Of a DNA stretch of 50,866 bases, positions 24,534 to 33,225 are shown one piece after another (position 1 is the first letter of the stretch; each line of letters starts with the position of its first letter). A program made the position numbers and the translations under genes. The notes under the pieces are model-generated. The model ran no database searches. It saw nothing but the letters and a program-made list of their open reading frames with translations, and had not been told where the DNA came from. Source of the stretch: Gammaproteobacteria bacterium (GTDB taxonomy: Bacteria > Pseudomonadota > Gammaproteobacteria > Steroidobacterales > Steroidobacteraceae); NCBI GenBank assembly GCA_025358295.1, contig JANYJY010000016.1, positions 1 to 50,866 of the forward strand. Reading direction: 5' to 3'.

Positions 24534-25111
24534 GGCCGCACATCCCAATGATCGACGGCGATGCGCACGCGCACGCCCTCGCGGTTCAACACCAAATGCG
24601 CCGGCAGCACATCGCCGTTCGACGGGATGTAACGATCATAGTCGACGGACCAGCCGTCCTGAATCAATTGCAGTGCGCGATCCTGATCGCCGCGTTTGAG
24701 TTCCGACGCCACGCTCGGATCCGGCACCCCGAGCAGCCAAAACCGCAGGTGATCTAGCGGCAGTTCAAAGCCAAGTTTTTCTTGCAGTTGCCCCAGCACC
24801 GCATCGCTCGGCGCCTCGCCATTCAAGGAAAGGCCCGCCGCTGTGCGCTTGAGCACCACGGCACCGACGCCGAAGGGCCCCGATAAATGAACCTCCGATG
24901 AATCACCGCGTTGCCGCCAATCCAAAGTCGCCTGCCAACCTTGCGTCCCGACGGCGACGGCAGCCCGGCCATCGAGTTGCCAGAGATTCAAGGCCTGCAA
25001 TGCGGCCACCCGCTCCTCCCATCTCGCGGTCAAGTTTACGGGCGCAGGCCGGGTGGTCACGCAGGCCACGAGCACCACGCAACACAAGACCAGAGAACCT
25101 AGACGCAGCAT
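24530..25111 (-). CDS. lolB: Outer-membrane lipoprotein receptor LolB
   Basis: Receives lipoproteins from LolA and inserts them in the outer membrane. From ATG 25111 it has 193 residues and a lipoprotein signal ending in LVAC (Cys17). Later segments match LolB: LNLWQLDGRAAVAVGTQGWQ with the W/Q-rich first strands, LSGPFGVGAVVL, and LPLDHLRFWLLGVPDP with the conserved WL.G.P. A longer upstream frame is not used. It begins four bases after the TPR lipoprotein gene and overlaps ispE. Confidence 0.93.
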   Translation of the reverse strand: MLRLGSLVLCCVVLVACVTTRPAPVNLTARWEERVAALQALNLWQLDGRAAVAVGTQGWQATLDWRQRGDSSEVHLSGPFGVGAVVLKRTAAGLSLNGEAPSDAVLGQLQEKLGFELPLDHLRFWLLGVPDPSVASELKRGDQDRALQLIQDGWSVDYDRYIPSNGDVLPAHLVLNREGVRVRIAVDHWDVRP

Positions 25112-25115
25112 GGGC

Positions 25116-26885
25116 TCAATGCACCGTGGGCAAGGAGGGCTTGGCCGAGGGCCCGGGCGCCGGAGAAGATGGTGCCGGAGGCGGCAGCGGCGAGGCGTGA
25201 AATCGTTGGCGCGTCGCCTTGAGCAAGCGATTGTCGCGTTCGACGGCGCCGGCCTCGGCCCAGATTTGTTCGGCTTCGGTGGACCTGCCCAGCTGCCAAA
25301 GCACTTCGCCAAGATGGGCCGCGATATCGCCGCCCCGATCGTCCTTGTAAGCCGTGCGTAGATAGATCTCCGCTTCCGCGGCGCGCCCCTGGCGAAACAG
25401 CACCCAGCCCAAACTATCAAGAATTGCCGCATTATTCGGCGCCACCGCATGTGCGCTATCGATCAACCGGCGCGCCCGTTGCAATTCCAGTGAATGATCA
25501 GCCAGCGTGTATCCCAGCGCATTCAAGGCCGCGGGATCGTCAGGGCGCGCGTTCAGTAAACTCGTCAATTCACGCATGGCATCGCGAACCCGTCCCTCAT
25601 TCTCATAGACGGTCGCCATGGCGTAGCGCAAATCCACGTTGTCCGGATATTCCTCGATGCTGCGCTTGAGCACCGCGATCGCGCGTGGCGAATCGCCGGC
25701 GTCGGCATACATCCGAGCACGCGCGGTCAAAATTTCCGGTGCGCGCAACGGCTCGTCCTCCACGAGGCGGTCGAGCAATTCGTCGGCCGCCGCCGCGGCG
25801 CCGTGCGCCTGCAGTATGGTGGTCGCCCTCAGCATGGCCGGCATCGTGTTCTCGCCGTACTGTACCTGCGCAAACAGTCGCAATGCATGCTCCGGGTCGT
25901 CGTGACGATCGGCAATCAGCCCCAGATAATAGAACGCATCGTCGAGATACTTGTCCGCCTTCAACAAGTCGGCAAATCTCGCGGTCGCGGCATCAAGATG
26001 CCCCTCCTGAAAATCGATCAGTCCCAACAAACGCAGCGCCACGGGGGCGTACTCGGCGCTATGCGACAGAACCTGCAATTGCTGTGTGGCGGCAGAATTT
26101 TGCTGCGCCGTCATCAGCAGCAGCGCGTACTCCAGGCGGTTGGCGGGCGTATCTTCATTCGCCAACTTTTCCTGAGCTTCGGTGAGCGGAGCGTCGGCAT
26201 CGCCCGCCATGATTCGCGCGCGCGCCAGCGTCTGCAGCAAGTCGCCCCGCGCATTCTCATCGCCCTTGCCCGACGTGTCCGGCAACGCCAACGCCGCCGT
26301 GAAGCTGCGCACCGCCGCGATTGGATCGTCCGCCCGTAGAGCGGTGAAGCCTTGCAGACGCAGTGCGGCCGCAGACGAGGGAAACGCCGCGGCTAAACGA
26401 TCCGCCAGCTGTCGCGAGCCAAAGATATTGTCATTGCCGGCGAGGTAGATCTCAAGCGCTGCGAATTCCGCATCCGTGCCCAGCGGCGAATTGACCAGCA
26501 CGAAACGATAATGCGCCGCTGCGGGGTCTATCTTGTACAAAGCCAGTGCGGTACGCGCCGCCGCGCGTCGCGCTTCCACGGACTTCGGCTCGCTTGCAAT
26601 CCAACGCGCGGCCAGCTTTTCTTCCAGGGTGGGCTGCAGCGTTTGCGCCGCCACCTGGGTGGCCCGCTCCAGCAGCCGCGGGTCCGAATCATGCTCGCTG
26701 GCAGCGGCATATTGGAGCGCGGCAACTCGAGGCTGGTGTCGTGCCAGGGCTAACTCGGCCGTGACGGTATAAAATGCCTGGGGTGGGGGCGGGTCTTCAG
26801 TCTTCTTGCCCAAGCCGGCGCAGGCGGTGCAGGCAGCCAGCCCGAGACCAAAGGAAGCCCTTGCGAAGATTGAAATCGAGAACAC
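25116..26885 (-). CDS. TPR-repeat lipoprotein
   Basis: A protein of 589 residues from GTG 26885. A lipoprotein signal (FGLGLAAC, Cys19) is followed by a long helical array of tetratricopeptide units; clear ones include DDAFYYLGLIADRHDDPEHALRLF, NVDLRYAMATVYENEGRVRDAM, DPAALNALGYTLADHSLELQRA and AAILDSLGWVLFRQGRAAEAE (each shown here only in part). The tail is Pro/Ala-rich. The same kind of gene lies between hemA and lolB in Pseudomonas, where its role is not well defined; a scaffold function in the envelope is a reasonable guess. It is divergent from hemA and forms the head of the lolB-ispE transcript. Confidence 0.85.
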   Translation of the reverse strand: MFSISIFARASFGLGLAACTACAGLGKKTEDPPPPQAFYTVTAELALARHQPRVAALQYAAASEHDSDPRLLERATQVAAQTLQPTLEEKLAARWIASEPKSVEARRAAARTALALYKIDPAAAHYRFVLVNSPLGTDAEFAALEIYLAGNDNIFGSRQLADRLAAAFPSSAAALRLQGFTALRADDPIAAVRSFTAALALPDTSGKGDENARGDLLQTLARARIMAGDADAPLTEAQEKLANEDTPANRLEYALLLMTAQQNSAATQQLQVLSHSAEYAPVALRLLGLIDFQEGHLDAATARFADLLKADKYLDDAFYYLGLIADRHDDPEHALRLFAQVQYGENTMPAMLRATTILQAHGAAAAADELLDRLVEDEPLRAPEILTARARMYADAGDSPRAIAVLKRSIEEYPDNVDLRYAMATVYENEGRVRDAMRELTSLLNARPDDPAALNALGYTLADHSLELQRARRLIDSAHAVAPNNAAILDSLGWVLFRQGRAAEAEIYLRTAYKDDRGGDIAAHLGEVLWQLGRSTEAEQIWAEAGAVERDNRLLKATRQRFHASPLPPPAPSSPAPGPSAKPSLPTVH

Positions 26886-26989
26886 GGCCTCACTATAGCG
26901 AAATGACCACCCCGATGCCGTGGATTCCAGCTTGATCTAGTCACACCTCCTCCACCAGAATCAGAGAGTTACAGCCCAAAAGCGCTTCC

Positions 26990-28246
26990 ATGGCATTCAA
27001 CATCCTAGGCATCAATCACAAGACCGCACCGGTCGCCCTGCGCGAGAAGGTGGCGTTCAGTGAGGAACGATTGCTTGCCGCATTGGGCGCTTTGCGTCAG
27101 GAAGCCGGGGTTACCGAGGCGGTGATTCTGTCCACCTGCAATCGCACCGAGGTGTATTGGTCCGGTTCCGCCAGCGGCGAGGACCTATCGAGCTGGCTCG
27201 AACGGCACCACGGCAACAATCTCAGCCTCGCCTCCAGTTTGTACGTTCACCAAGAGCAGCGCGCCGTGGAGCACGCCTTCAGCGTCGCCTCCGGACTCGA
27301 CTCCATGGTGCTCGGCGAGGCGCAAATTCTCGGCCAACTCAAGGACGCCTACCGCATCGCCCAAGAAGCCGGTAGCACCGGCCCCTCGCTCAACAAGCTG
27401 TTCCAAGCGGCCTTTTCCGCGGCCAAGCGCGTGCGCTCGGAGACCCGCATCGGCGAGAATGCGGTATCCCTCGCATCTGCGACCGTGAGCTTGGCGCGAC
27501 GCGTATATGCGGATTTAAGCGTTCACACCGTGCTCATGGTAGGCGCCGGCGACATGAATGCGGTAACCGCGCGACATTTCATGAGTGCCGGCGTCAAGCG
27601 CATGGTGATTGCCAACCGCACGCTGGGCCGGGCACAGGCCCTGGCCTCGGAATTGAAGGCACATGCCGTGGGACTCGGGGATCTCGACAAGGAACTGGCT
27701 CAGGCGGATATCGTGGTCGCATGCACCGCAAGCGCAGTCCCGCTCATCACCAAGAGTGCGGTCGCCACAGCCATTCGCGCGCGGCGGCGACGGCCGATTT
27801 TCATGGTCGATTTGGCAGTGCCGCGCGACATTGATCCGGCCGTCGCCGACCTGGAAGACGTGTATCTGTTCTCGATCGACGACCTGCAGCAGCTCGTCGA
27901 TGAGAATTTGCAGCAGCGCGCAGTCGCGGCCGGCGGGGCGCGGCTGGTCATCGACGAGGAAGTCGCGCGATTTCTCACCGAATCGCGCGCGCACGACGCG
28001 GGCCCCGCCATCCGCGAATTGCGCCGTCAGGCGGAGGGGATCCGGTTGCAAACCGTGGAACAGGCCAGGCGCCTGCTGGCGGCCGGCAAATCGACCGACG
28101 AGGTGATCGAATTTCTCGCCAACACACTGACGAATAGACTGTTGCACACCCCGACGCAGGCCTTGCGCCAGGCGTCGGAACATGCGGACGCCGCCCTCGC
28201 CCAAGCCCTCACTCGTCTATTGATCGAAGAACGCGACCGGCAATAA
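26990..28246 (+). CDS. hemA: Glutamyl-tRNA reductase
   Basis: First step of C5 tetrapyrrole synthesis: reduces Glu-tRNA(Glu) to glutamate-1-semialdehyde with NADPH. At 418 residues the length is standard. The N-terminal catalytic domain starts NILGINHKTAPVALREKVAF, and the active-site Cys50 lies in STCNRTE. The NADPH-binding fold has LMVGAGDMNAV, and the C-terminal dimerisation domain is helical. It heads a rightward operon with prfA and prmC, the widely conserved hemA-prfA-prmC order, and is divergent from the TPR lipoprotein gene. Confidence 0.97.
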   Translation: MAFNILGINHKTAPVALREKVAFSEERLLAALGALRQEAGVTEAVILSTCNRTEVYWSGSASGEDLSSWLERHHGNNLSLASSLYVHQEQRAVEHAFSVASGLDSMVLGEAQILGQLKDAYRIAQEAGSTGPSLNKLFQAAFSAAKRVRSETRIGENAVSLASATVSLARRVYADLSVHTVLMVGAGDMNAVTARHFMSAGVKRMVIANRTLGRAQALASELKAHAVGLGDLDKELAQADIVVACTASAVPLITKSAVATAIRARRRRPIFMVDLAVPRDIDPAVADLEDVYLFSIDDLQQLVDENLQQRAVAAGGARLVIDEEVARFLTESRAHDAGPAIRELRRQAEGIRLQTVEQARRLLAAGKSTDEVIEFLANTLTNRLLHTPTQALRQASEHADAALAQALTRLLIEERDRQ

Positions 28247-28273
28247 ATCTCAGGGCCGCTATAATCCGCCGCC

Positions 28274-29356
28274 ATGAAAGACTCCATCCGGCGCAAGCTC
28301 GAGAGATTGGACGAGCGATTCGAGGAAATAAGCCGCCTGTTGTCGGATCCGGGCGTCATTGCGCGGCAAAACCAATTCCGCGAACTGTCGATGGAATACG
28401 CCAAATTGGGGCCGCTCATCGAGCGCTACCGGCGCTTCATCGCGCTCGAAGGGGATCAGACCATAGCGCACGAACTGGCCGCGGACAAAGATCCCGCGAC
28501 CCAGACCATGGGCGAGGAAGAAATCGCGGATCTCGCGCCGCGCCTTGCCGCCGAGGAACTCGAGCTGCAGCGCCTATTGGTACCCAAGGATCCGCACGAC
28601 GACAGTAATATCTTCCTGGAAGTTCGCGCCGGCACCGGCGGCGATGAAGCCGCCATCTTTGCCGGTGACTTGTTTCGAATGTACGCGCGCTACGCTGAAT
28701 CCAAGGGCTGGGGCGTCGAGACCCTGAGCGAAAGCCCTGGCGAGCACGGCGGCTACAAGGAAATCATCAGCCGTATCATCGGCAAAGGCGCCTACTCGCT
28801 GCTCAAGTTCGAATCGGGCACTCATCGGGTGCAGCGAGTGCCCGCAACCGAAGCGCAGGGACGGATACATACCTCGGCCTGCACGGTGGCCATTCTGCCG
28901 GAGCTGGAGGAAGTCGAGGCCGTGGACTTAAATCCGGCGGACCTGCGCGTCGATACCTTTCGCGCCTCAGGCGCGGGCGGTCAGCACGTCAACAAGACCG
29001 ACTCGGCCATCCGCATCACGCACATCCCCACGGGGGTCGTGGTCGAATGCCAGGATGAGCGCTCACAGCACAAGAACCGCTCACGCGCCATGTCGCTGCT
29101 CAAAGCCCGCTTGCTGGCCGCAGAACGCGAGAAGCAGCAGAGCCAACAAGCTCAGTCGCGTAAATTGCAGGTCGGCTCAGGCGACCGCTCCGAGCGGATT
29201 CGCACCTATAATTTTCCGCAAGGCCGGGTCACCGACCATCGCATCAATCTCACGCTCTACAAACTCGACGATGTCATGAAGGGCAATCTCGACGAGCTGA
29301 CTCGCGCCTTGAATCAGGAGCACCAGGCCGAAGAGCTGGCGCAGCAGGTCGAATGA
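28274..29356 (+). CDS. prfA: Peptide chain release factor 1
   Basis: Recognises UAA and UAG stop codons and triggers peptide release. It has 360 residues, the usual length. An N-terminal helical domain is followed by the catalytic GGQ loop [16 protein letters not shown] (GGQ near residue 235) and the codon-recognition region just ahead of it. The glutamine of GGQ should be methylated by PrmC, whose gene overlaps this stop by four bases. Confidence 0.97.
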   Translation: MKDSIRRKLERLDERFEEISRLLSDPGVIARQNQFRELSMEYAKLGPLIERYRRFIALEGDQTIAHELAADKDPATQTMGEEEIADLAPRLAAEELELQRLLVPKDPHDDSNIFLEVRAGTGGDEAAIFAGDLFRMYARYAESKGWGVETLSESPGEHGGYKEIISRIIGKGAYSLLKFESGTHRVQRVPATEAQGRIHTSACTVAILPELEEVEAVDLNPADLRVDTFRASGAGGQHVNKTDSAIRITHIPTGVVVECQDERSQHKNRSRAMSLLKARLLAAEREKQQSQQAQSRKLQVGSGDRSERIRTYNFPQGRVTDHRINLTLYKLDDVMKGNLDELTRALNQEHQAEELAQQVE

Positions 29357-30207
29357 CGACGGTTGCCGAAGTCCTGCAGGGCGGCGCGCGCGCGCTGCAA
29401 AGCCACAGCGACTCGCCGCGGCTCGATGCAGAATTGCTGCTGGGCAAAATCTTGGGACTGTCGCGGTCCGGATTGATCGCGCACGGCAACGAGATCCTCG
29501 GCGTCGACAGCGAGCGAAATTACGCTGGATTGATCGATAAGCGCCTCCACGGTGAGCCGGTGGCGTATCTGACGGGCAGCCGCGAATTCTGGTCGTTGCC
29601 GCTCAAGGTAACGCCGGCAGTCCTTGTGCCGCGGCCGGAAACCGAGGTGTTGGTCGATCTGGCGCTGCAGCGATTGCCCCCAGATCGAGCCAGTTCGGTG
29701 CTCGATCTGGGCACGGGCAGCGGCGCCATTGCGCTCGCCATCGCTTCGGAACGGCCGCGGGCGCGGGTCACGGGCGTCGACATTTCCCCTCAAGCCCTCG
29801 ACGTCGCCAGGCAGAACTCGCGCGACCTCGGACTCGCGCGCATCGATTGGCGCCTGGGCTCCTGGTTCTCGCCCGTCGCGGCGGAGCGATTCGACATCAT
29901 CGTCGCTAATCCGCCCTATGTCGCCGCCGCCGATCCGGCCCTCAAAGCACTGGCGGCCGAGCCGGCGATTGCACTGTCGGTCGGGCCCACTGGCCTTGAA
30001 GCGTTGCAGGAGATCGCCGGTGCTGCGGCAGCTCATTTGCACACACAGGGCTGGCTTATAATGGAGCACGGCTGCGACCAGGCACAGGCTGTCGCACAAA
30101 TGCTCGAACGCCATGGCTTCACGCACGTGTGCTCGCATCTCGATTTATCAGGCAGGCCCCGCGTAACGCTGGGAACCGTTCACTCACCACATCAGGAACC
30201 GACATGA
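29353..30207 (+). CDS. prmC: Release factor glutamine methyltransferase
   Basis: Methylates the GGQ glutamine of release factors using S-adenosylmethionine. It has 284 residues with an N-terminal helical domain, the SAM motif [19 protein letters not shown] and the catalytic NPPYV (Asn186). It overlaps prfA (ATGA) and is overlapped in turn by ppiB (ATGA), so all three are coupled. Confidence 0.97.
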   Translation: MTTVAEVLQGGARALQSHSDSPRLDAELLLGKILGLSRSGLIAHGNEILGVDSERNYAGLIDKRLHGEPVAYLTGSREFWSLPLKVTPAVLVPRPETEVLVDLALQRLPPDRASSVLDLGTGSGAIALAIASERPRARVTGVDISPQALDVARQNSRDLGLARIDWRLGSWFSPVAAERFDIIVANPPYVAAADPALKALAAEPAIALSVGPTGLEALQEIAGAAAAHLHTQGWLIMEHGCDQAQAVAQMLERHGFTHVCSHLDLSGRPRVTLGTVHSPHQEPT

Positions 30208-30692
30208 TCCGCTTCGAAACCACGCTGGGCGATTTCACCATAGAATTTTTTGAGAAAGACGCACCCTTATCGGTCGCCAATTTCTTGCGCTACATCGATG
30301 AAGGATTTTTCGACGGCACCATTTTTCATCGCATCGTCCCCGGCTTCGTCATCCAAGGCGGCGGCTTCACCGAGGACATGACTCAGAAGAAGAACCACCC
30401 GCCCGTGAAGAATGAAGCCGATAACGGTCGCAAGAACGCGCGCGGCACCCTGTCCATGGCCCGCACCAACGACATCAACAGCGCCACCTCGCAGTTCTTC
30501 ATCAACTTGAAGGACAACGAGTCTCTCGATCATTCCCGCGGCAACTTCGGATACGCCGTTTTTGCGCGCGTCACCGAGGGCATGGACGTCGTGGACAAGA
30601 TCGCGGCGGTACAGACCGGCCGCAAGCGCGGCTTCGACGATGTGCCGGTCGATGCGGTCATCATGAAGAGCGTACGCCGCATCGCCGCCTAA
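30204..30692 (+). CDS. ppiB: Cyclophilin-type peptidyl-prolyl isomerase
   Basis: Catalyses cis-trans isomerisation of prolyl bonds in the cytoplasm. From ATG 30204 (AGGA seven bases upstream) it has 162 residues and no signal peptide. Cyclophilin motifs: FHRIVPGFVIQGGGFT, LSMARTNDINSATSQFFINL and the closing region GMDVVDKIA. A longer frame back to 30129 lies inside prmC and is rejected. It overlaps the prmC stop by four bases. Confidence 0.95.
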   Translation: MIRFETTLGDFTIEFFEKDAPLSVANFLRYIDEGFFDGTIFHRIVPGFVIQGGGFTEDMTQKKNHPPVKNEADNGRKNARGTLSMARTNDINSATSQFFINLKDNESLDHSRGNFGYAVFARVTEGMDVVDKIAAVQTGRKRGFDDVPVDAVIMKSVRRIAA

Positions 30693-30698
30693 CCAAGC

Positions 30699-31436
30699 GT
30701 GGCGCAGAAGAGATCTTTCCTGGGCCGATTGCTGCGAGCCTGCGTGTGGCTCGTGGCAATGTTTCTGGTATCGAGCGTACTCGCGGTGGTCCTGTTGCGG
30801 TGGATCAATCCGTTATTCACGGCATTCATGGCCGAGGCGCAAATCGATGCCTGGGCCGGCCGCGATTCCAGCTATGTCTTTCGCCACAGCTGGGTCGATT
30901 TGGACCGGATCTCTCCCAATCTGCCGCTGGCGGTGGTCGCCTCGGAGGATCAGAAGTTCCCAGAGCACTGGGGCTTCGATGTCGAAGCCATCGAAAAAGC
31001 TTACGCGCTCAATCAACACAGCCACAAAGTGCGCGGCGCCAGCACCATCAGCCAGCAGGTCGCCAAGAACCTATTCCTCTGGTCGGGACGCAGTTACTTC
31101 CGCAAAGGCCTCGAGGCTTACTTCACGGTATTGATCGAGAGCATTTGGAACAAGCGGAGGATATTGGAAGTTTATTTGAACGTTGCCGAGTTCGGCTATG
31201 GCACCTACGGCGCCGAAGCAGCCGCGCAGCGCTTCTTCCACAAGCCCGCGAGCCGCCTGACGCGCAGCGATGCCGCCGTGCTGGCCGCGGTCTTGCCGAA
31301 CCCACAGCGTTATTCCGCCGCAACGCCATCGCGCTACGTGGCGCAGCGGCGCGACTGGATCCTCGTCCAGATGCAGGCGCTGGGTGGGCCGGAAATGCTG
31401 GACGACATCGACGCCTACCCCAACCGCCGCCGCTAG
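30699..31436 (+). CDS. mtgA: Monofunctional peptidoglycan glycosyltransferase
   Basis: Polymerises lipid II into glycan strands. It has 245 residues from GTG 30699, with one N-terminal membrane anchor (about 10-32) and a GT51 domain: [13 protein letters not shown] with the catalytic glutamate E83, [16 protein letters not shown], and [20 protein letters not shown]. No transpeptidase domain follows, hence MtgA rather than a bifunctional PBP. It starts six bases after ppiB. Confidence 0.96.
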   Translation: MAQKRSFLGRLLRACVWLVAMFLVSSVLAVVLLRWINPLFTAFMAEAQIDAWAGRDSSYVFRHSWVDLDRISPNLPLAVVASEDQKFPEHWGFDVEAIEKAYALNQHSHKVRGASTISQQVAKNLFLWSGRSYFRKGLEAYFTVLIESIWNKRRILEVYLNVAEFGYGTYGAEAAAQRFFHKPASRLTRSDAAVLAAVLPNPQRYSAATPSRYVAQRRDWILVQMQALGGPEMLDDIDAYPNRRR

Positions 31437-31500
31437 CTGTCGGACTTCGCCTACGCGACACGCTCCCATCTGGACGACATCGCGCGCCGCGCTTCGATCC

Positions 31501-31506
31501 TATACT
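31501..31506 (+). promoter_or_regulatory. Possible -10 box before the small lipoprotein gene
   Basis: TATACT, 68 bases before the ATG at 31574, resembles a sigma-70 -10 hexamer. I see no good -35 at 16-18 bases. The 137-base gap after mtgA suggests the lipoprotein has its own promoter. Confidence 0.28.
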
Positions 31507-31573
31507 CCCCCCGAAGTTCATGCCTCCCGATGGTGTGGATGGCATCCAATCGAATTCCAATAAGGGGACAAAA

Positions 31574-31966
31574 ATGCGTACGCTTCCGATCTCTGCGATT
31601 GCCTTCATGTTCCTAGCGCTCGCTGCATGCGACAAAGCCAAGTCGCCCGAGGCTGTCGAAAAGAACGTGGCGGCGGCCGAGCAAAAGGCTTCGAACGAAG
31701 TCACGAACAGCCAAAATGATGCGGCCAAGGACATATCCAAGAGCGCCGACAAGGTGGGCGACAAGCTGGTCGATCTCAACAATACCGCCGCCAAGGATGC
31801 CTACACCATTGCAGTGGCACAGGCCGACGGTGATCGTAAGATCGCGCTTGCCAAGTGCGAGGCGCTGAGCGGCGACGCGCAGAAGAATTGCAAGAATCAA
31901 GCTGACGCCGACTATGATGCAGCCAAAGCCAATGCCAAGGCACATGAAACGACCGAGAAACAGTAG
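31574..31966 (+). CDS. Small Ala/Lys/Asp-rich lipoprotein
   Basis: A protein of 130 residues from ATG 31574 with AAGGGG upstream. A lipoprotein signal ends in LAAC (Cys18). The mature part is helical and highly charged, rich in Ala, Lys, Asp and Asn (KSADKVGDKLVDLNNTAAKD), likely a coiled coil. Two cysteines (in KCEALSGDAQKNC) ten residues apart could form a disulfide. I do not recognise a family. Its stop is six bases from the stop of the convergent glycosyltransferase gene. Confidence 0.75.
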   Translation: MRTLPISAIAFMFLALAACDKAKSPEAVEKNVAAAEQKASNEVTNSQNDAAKDISKSADKVGDKLVDLNNTAAKDAYTIAVAQADGDRKIALAKCEALSGDAQKNCKNQADADYDAAKANAKAHETTEKQ

Positions 31967-31972
31967 CTCAGC

Positions 31973-33142
31973 TCAGTGAATAATGGCCGCGGTGCGCGGC
32001 AATGGCATCGGCCATTGCCGCGTTTGCGCGGATATTAGGATTCTCTCAAGAATTTCCGGTATTTCGAAAACTGCGCGATTCTGAATGCGTTCCACCGCGG
32101 CACGATAATCCATCAATTGACGGGTGAGGGCCGCCACCGCGGTGCCGATGCCCTTGAAAGAATCCAACACCAACCCCGCCCGATTCTCTTCGACCCAGTC
32201 CGTGTTGTAGCGTTCCTGCGGCATGGTCCATACGTTTCGTACCACGATGACGGGCAGGCGTTGCTGTATGGCCTCGCTGATGCTGCCGGGACCCGGCTTG
32301 CCGATGAAAAAGTCGCTGAGCTGCATAAAATAGCGAATTTGCGTCGAAAAGCCCACCACCACTCGCGGCGCCCGCGCACTCATCGCGCGTAGTTCATCGG
32401 CCAATGAGGCATTGTGTCCGCAAATCAAAATCAGCTGCGTGTCGTCCAAACGCTTCGCGATGCGGCGCATCACGGACGAGCCATGCCCGCCGAACATGAC
32501 GATGCCCGTCGGCCGATCCGGATCGAGCTGCAGCTTGCAGCGCTCGGCGCTCCGATCGATGGGCGAATCCTCGTAGAAATCCGGGCGAATGATCATCCCG
32601 GAGGTCGCGTGAATCCTGCTCTCGTCGTAGCCTAAATCCCGCGCCTGGCTCAGCGCCTTCGCGGTACCGCAAATCAAGTGCTGCGCCTGATTCGGCTCGA
32701 TCCAAAAATGCGGCGGAGAATCCGCGAAATCCGTCAGGATGGTCACGAACGGCGCGTCCGAACGCGCCTCCGCCAGAGCCTGGTACATGGCGCGATTAAA
32801 ATTCGGCACCAGCGACACCACCATATCGGGCTTGGTTTTCTGCCAATAGCGGCGCAATTGGCAGCGCAAGGACTTGTGGCTCAGCCGAATCAGCGCCTGC
32901 AACACCTTGAGCTCCTGACCCAAGCCCAAGGTCCAGCCCCGGGCCAGACGAGCGTTGTAGTACTGCTCAGGCTTCATCCCGGTGGTCTTGCCGAATACAT
33001 CGTTGGGATCGAGCACCTCGAATAGATTGACCAGCCGCACATCCCACGACAGTGTTTGAGCGCGAATTGCCGCATCGAGCGCCAGTGCCGCTGAACGATG
33101 CCCCCCGCCAGCGTTGAAATAGACCATGTCGATGGTTTTCAT
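31973..33142 (-). CDS. MGDG-synthase/MurG-like glycosyltransferase
   Basis: From ATG 33142 it has 389 residues; a frame open to 33316 lacks support. The N-terminal half starts VYFNAGGGHRSAALALDAAI, the G-G-G-H-R loop of monogalactosyldiacylglycerol-synthase-type GT28 enzymes. The C-terminal half has GIVMFGGHGSSVMRRIAKRL and the donor-binding FFIGKPGPGSISEAIQQRLP. These enzymes transfer a sugar from a nucleotide donor to diacylglycerol or a similar lipid acceptor. Donor and acceptor cannot be told here. It is divergent from an AcvB/VirJ-like gene that may also act on membrane lipids. Confidence 0.78.
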   Translation of the reverse strand: MKTIDMVYFNAGGGHRSAALALDAAIRAQTLSWDVRLVNLFEVLDPNDVFGKTTGMKPEQYYNARLARGWTLGLGQELKVLQALIRLSHKSLRCQLRRYWQKTKPDMVVSLVPNFNRAMYQALAEARSDAPFVTILTDFADSPPHFWIEPNQAQHLICGTAKALSQARDLGYDESRIHATSGMIIRPDFYEDSPIDRSAERCKLQLDPDRPTGIVMFGGHGSSVMRRIAKRLDDTQLILICGHNASLADELRAMSARAPRVVVGFSTQIRYFMQLSDFFIGKPGPGSISEAIQQRLPVIVVRNVWTMPQERYNTDWVEENRAGLVLDSFKGIGTAVAALTRQLMDYRAAVERIQNRAVFEIPEILERILISAQTRQWPMPLPRTAAIIH

Positions 33143-33225
33143 CGGCTGCCATTTTGCGTAAGGACTATGACTAAACCGTGAAATTTTCGACCTGGTAGGC
33201 TGTGTCCCCTGCCGCAAGGAACGAA

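Noticed and set aside
25112-25450. Long N-terminal extension of lolB
   Set aside because: It overlaps the TPR lipoprotein gene; ATG 25111 begins a proper lipoprotein signal.
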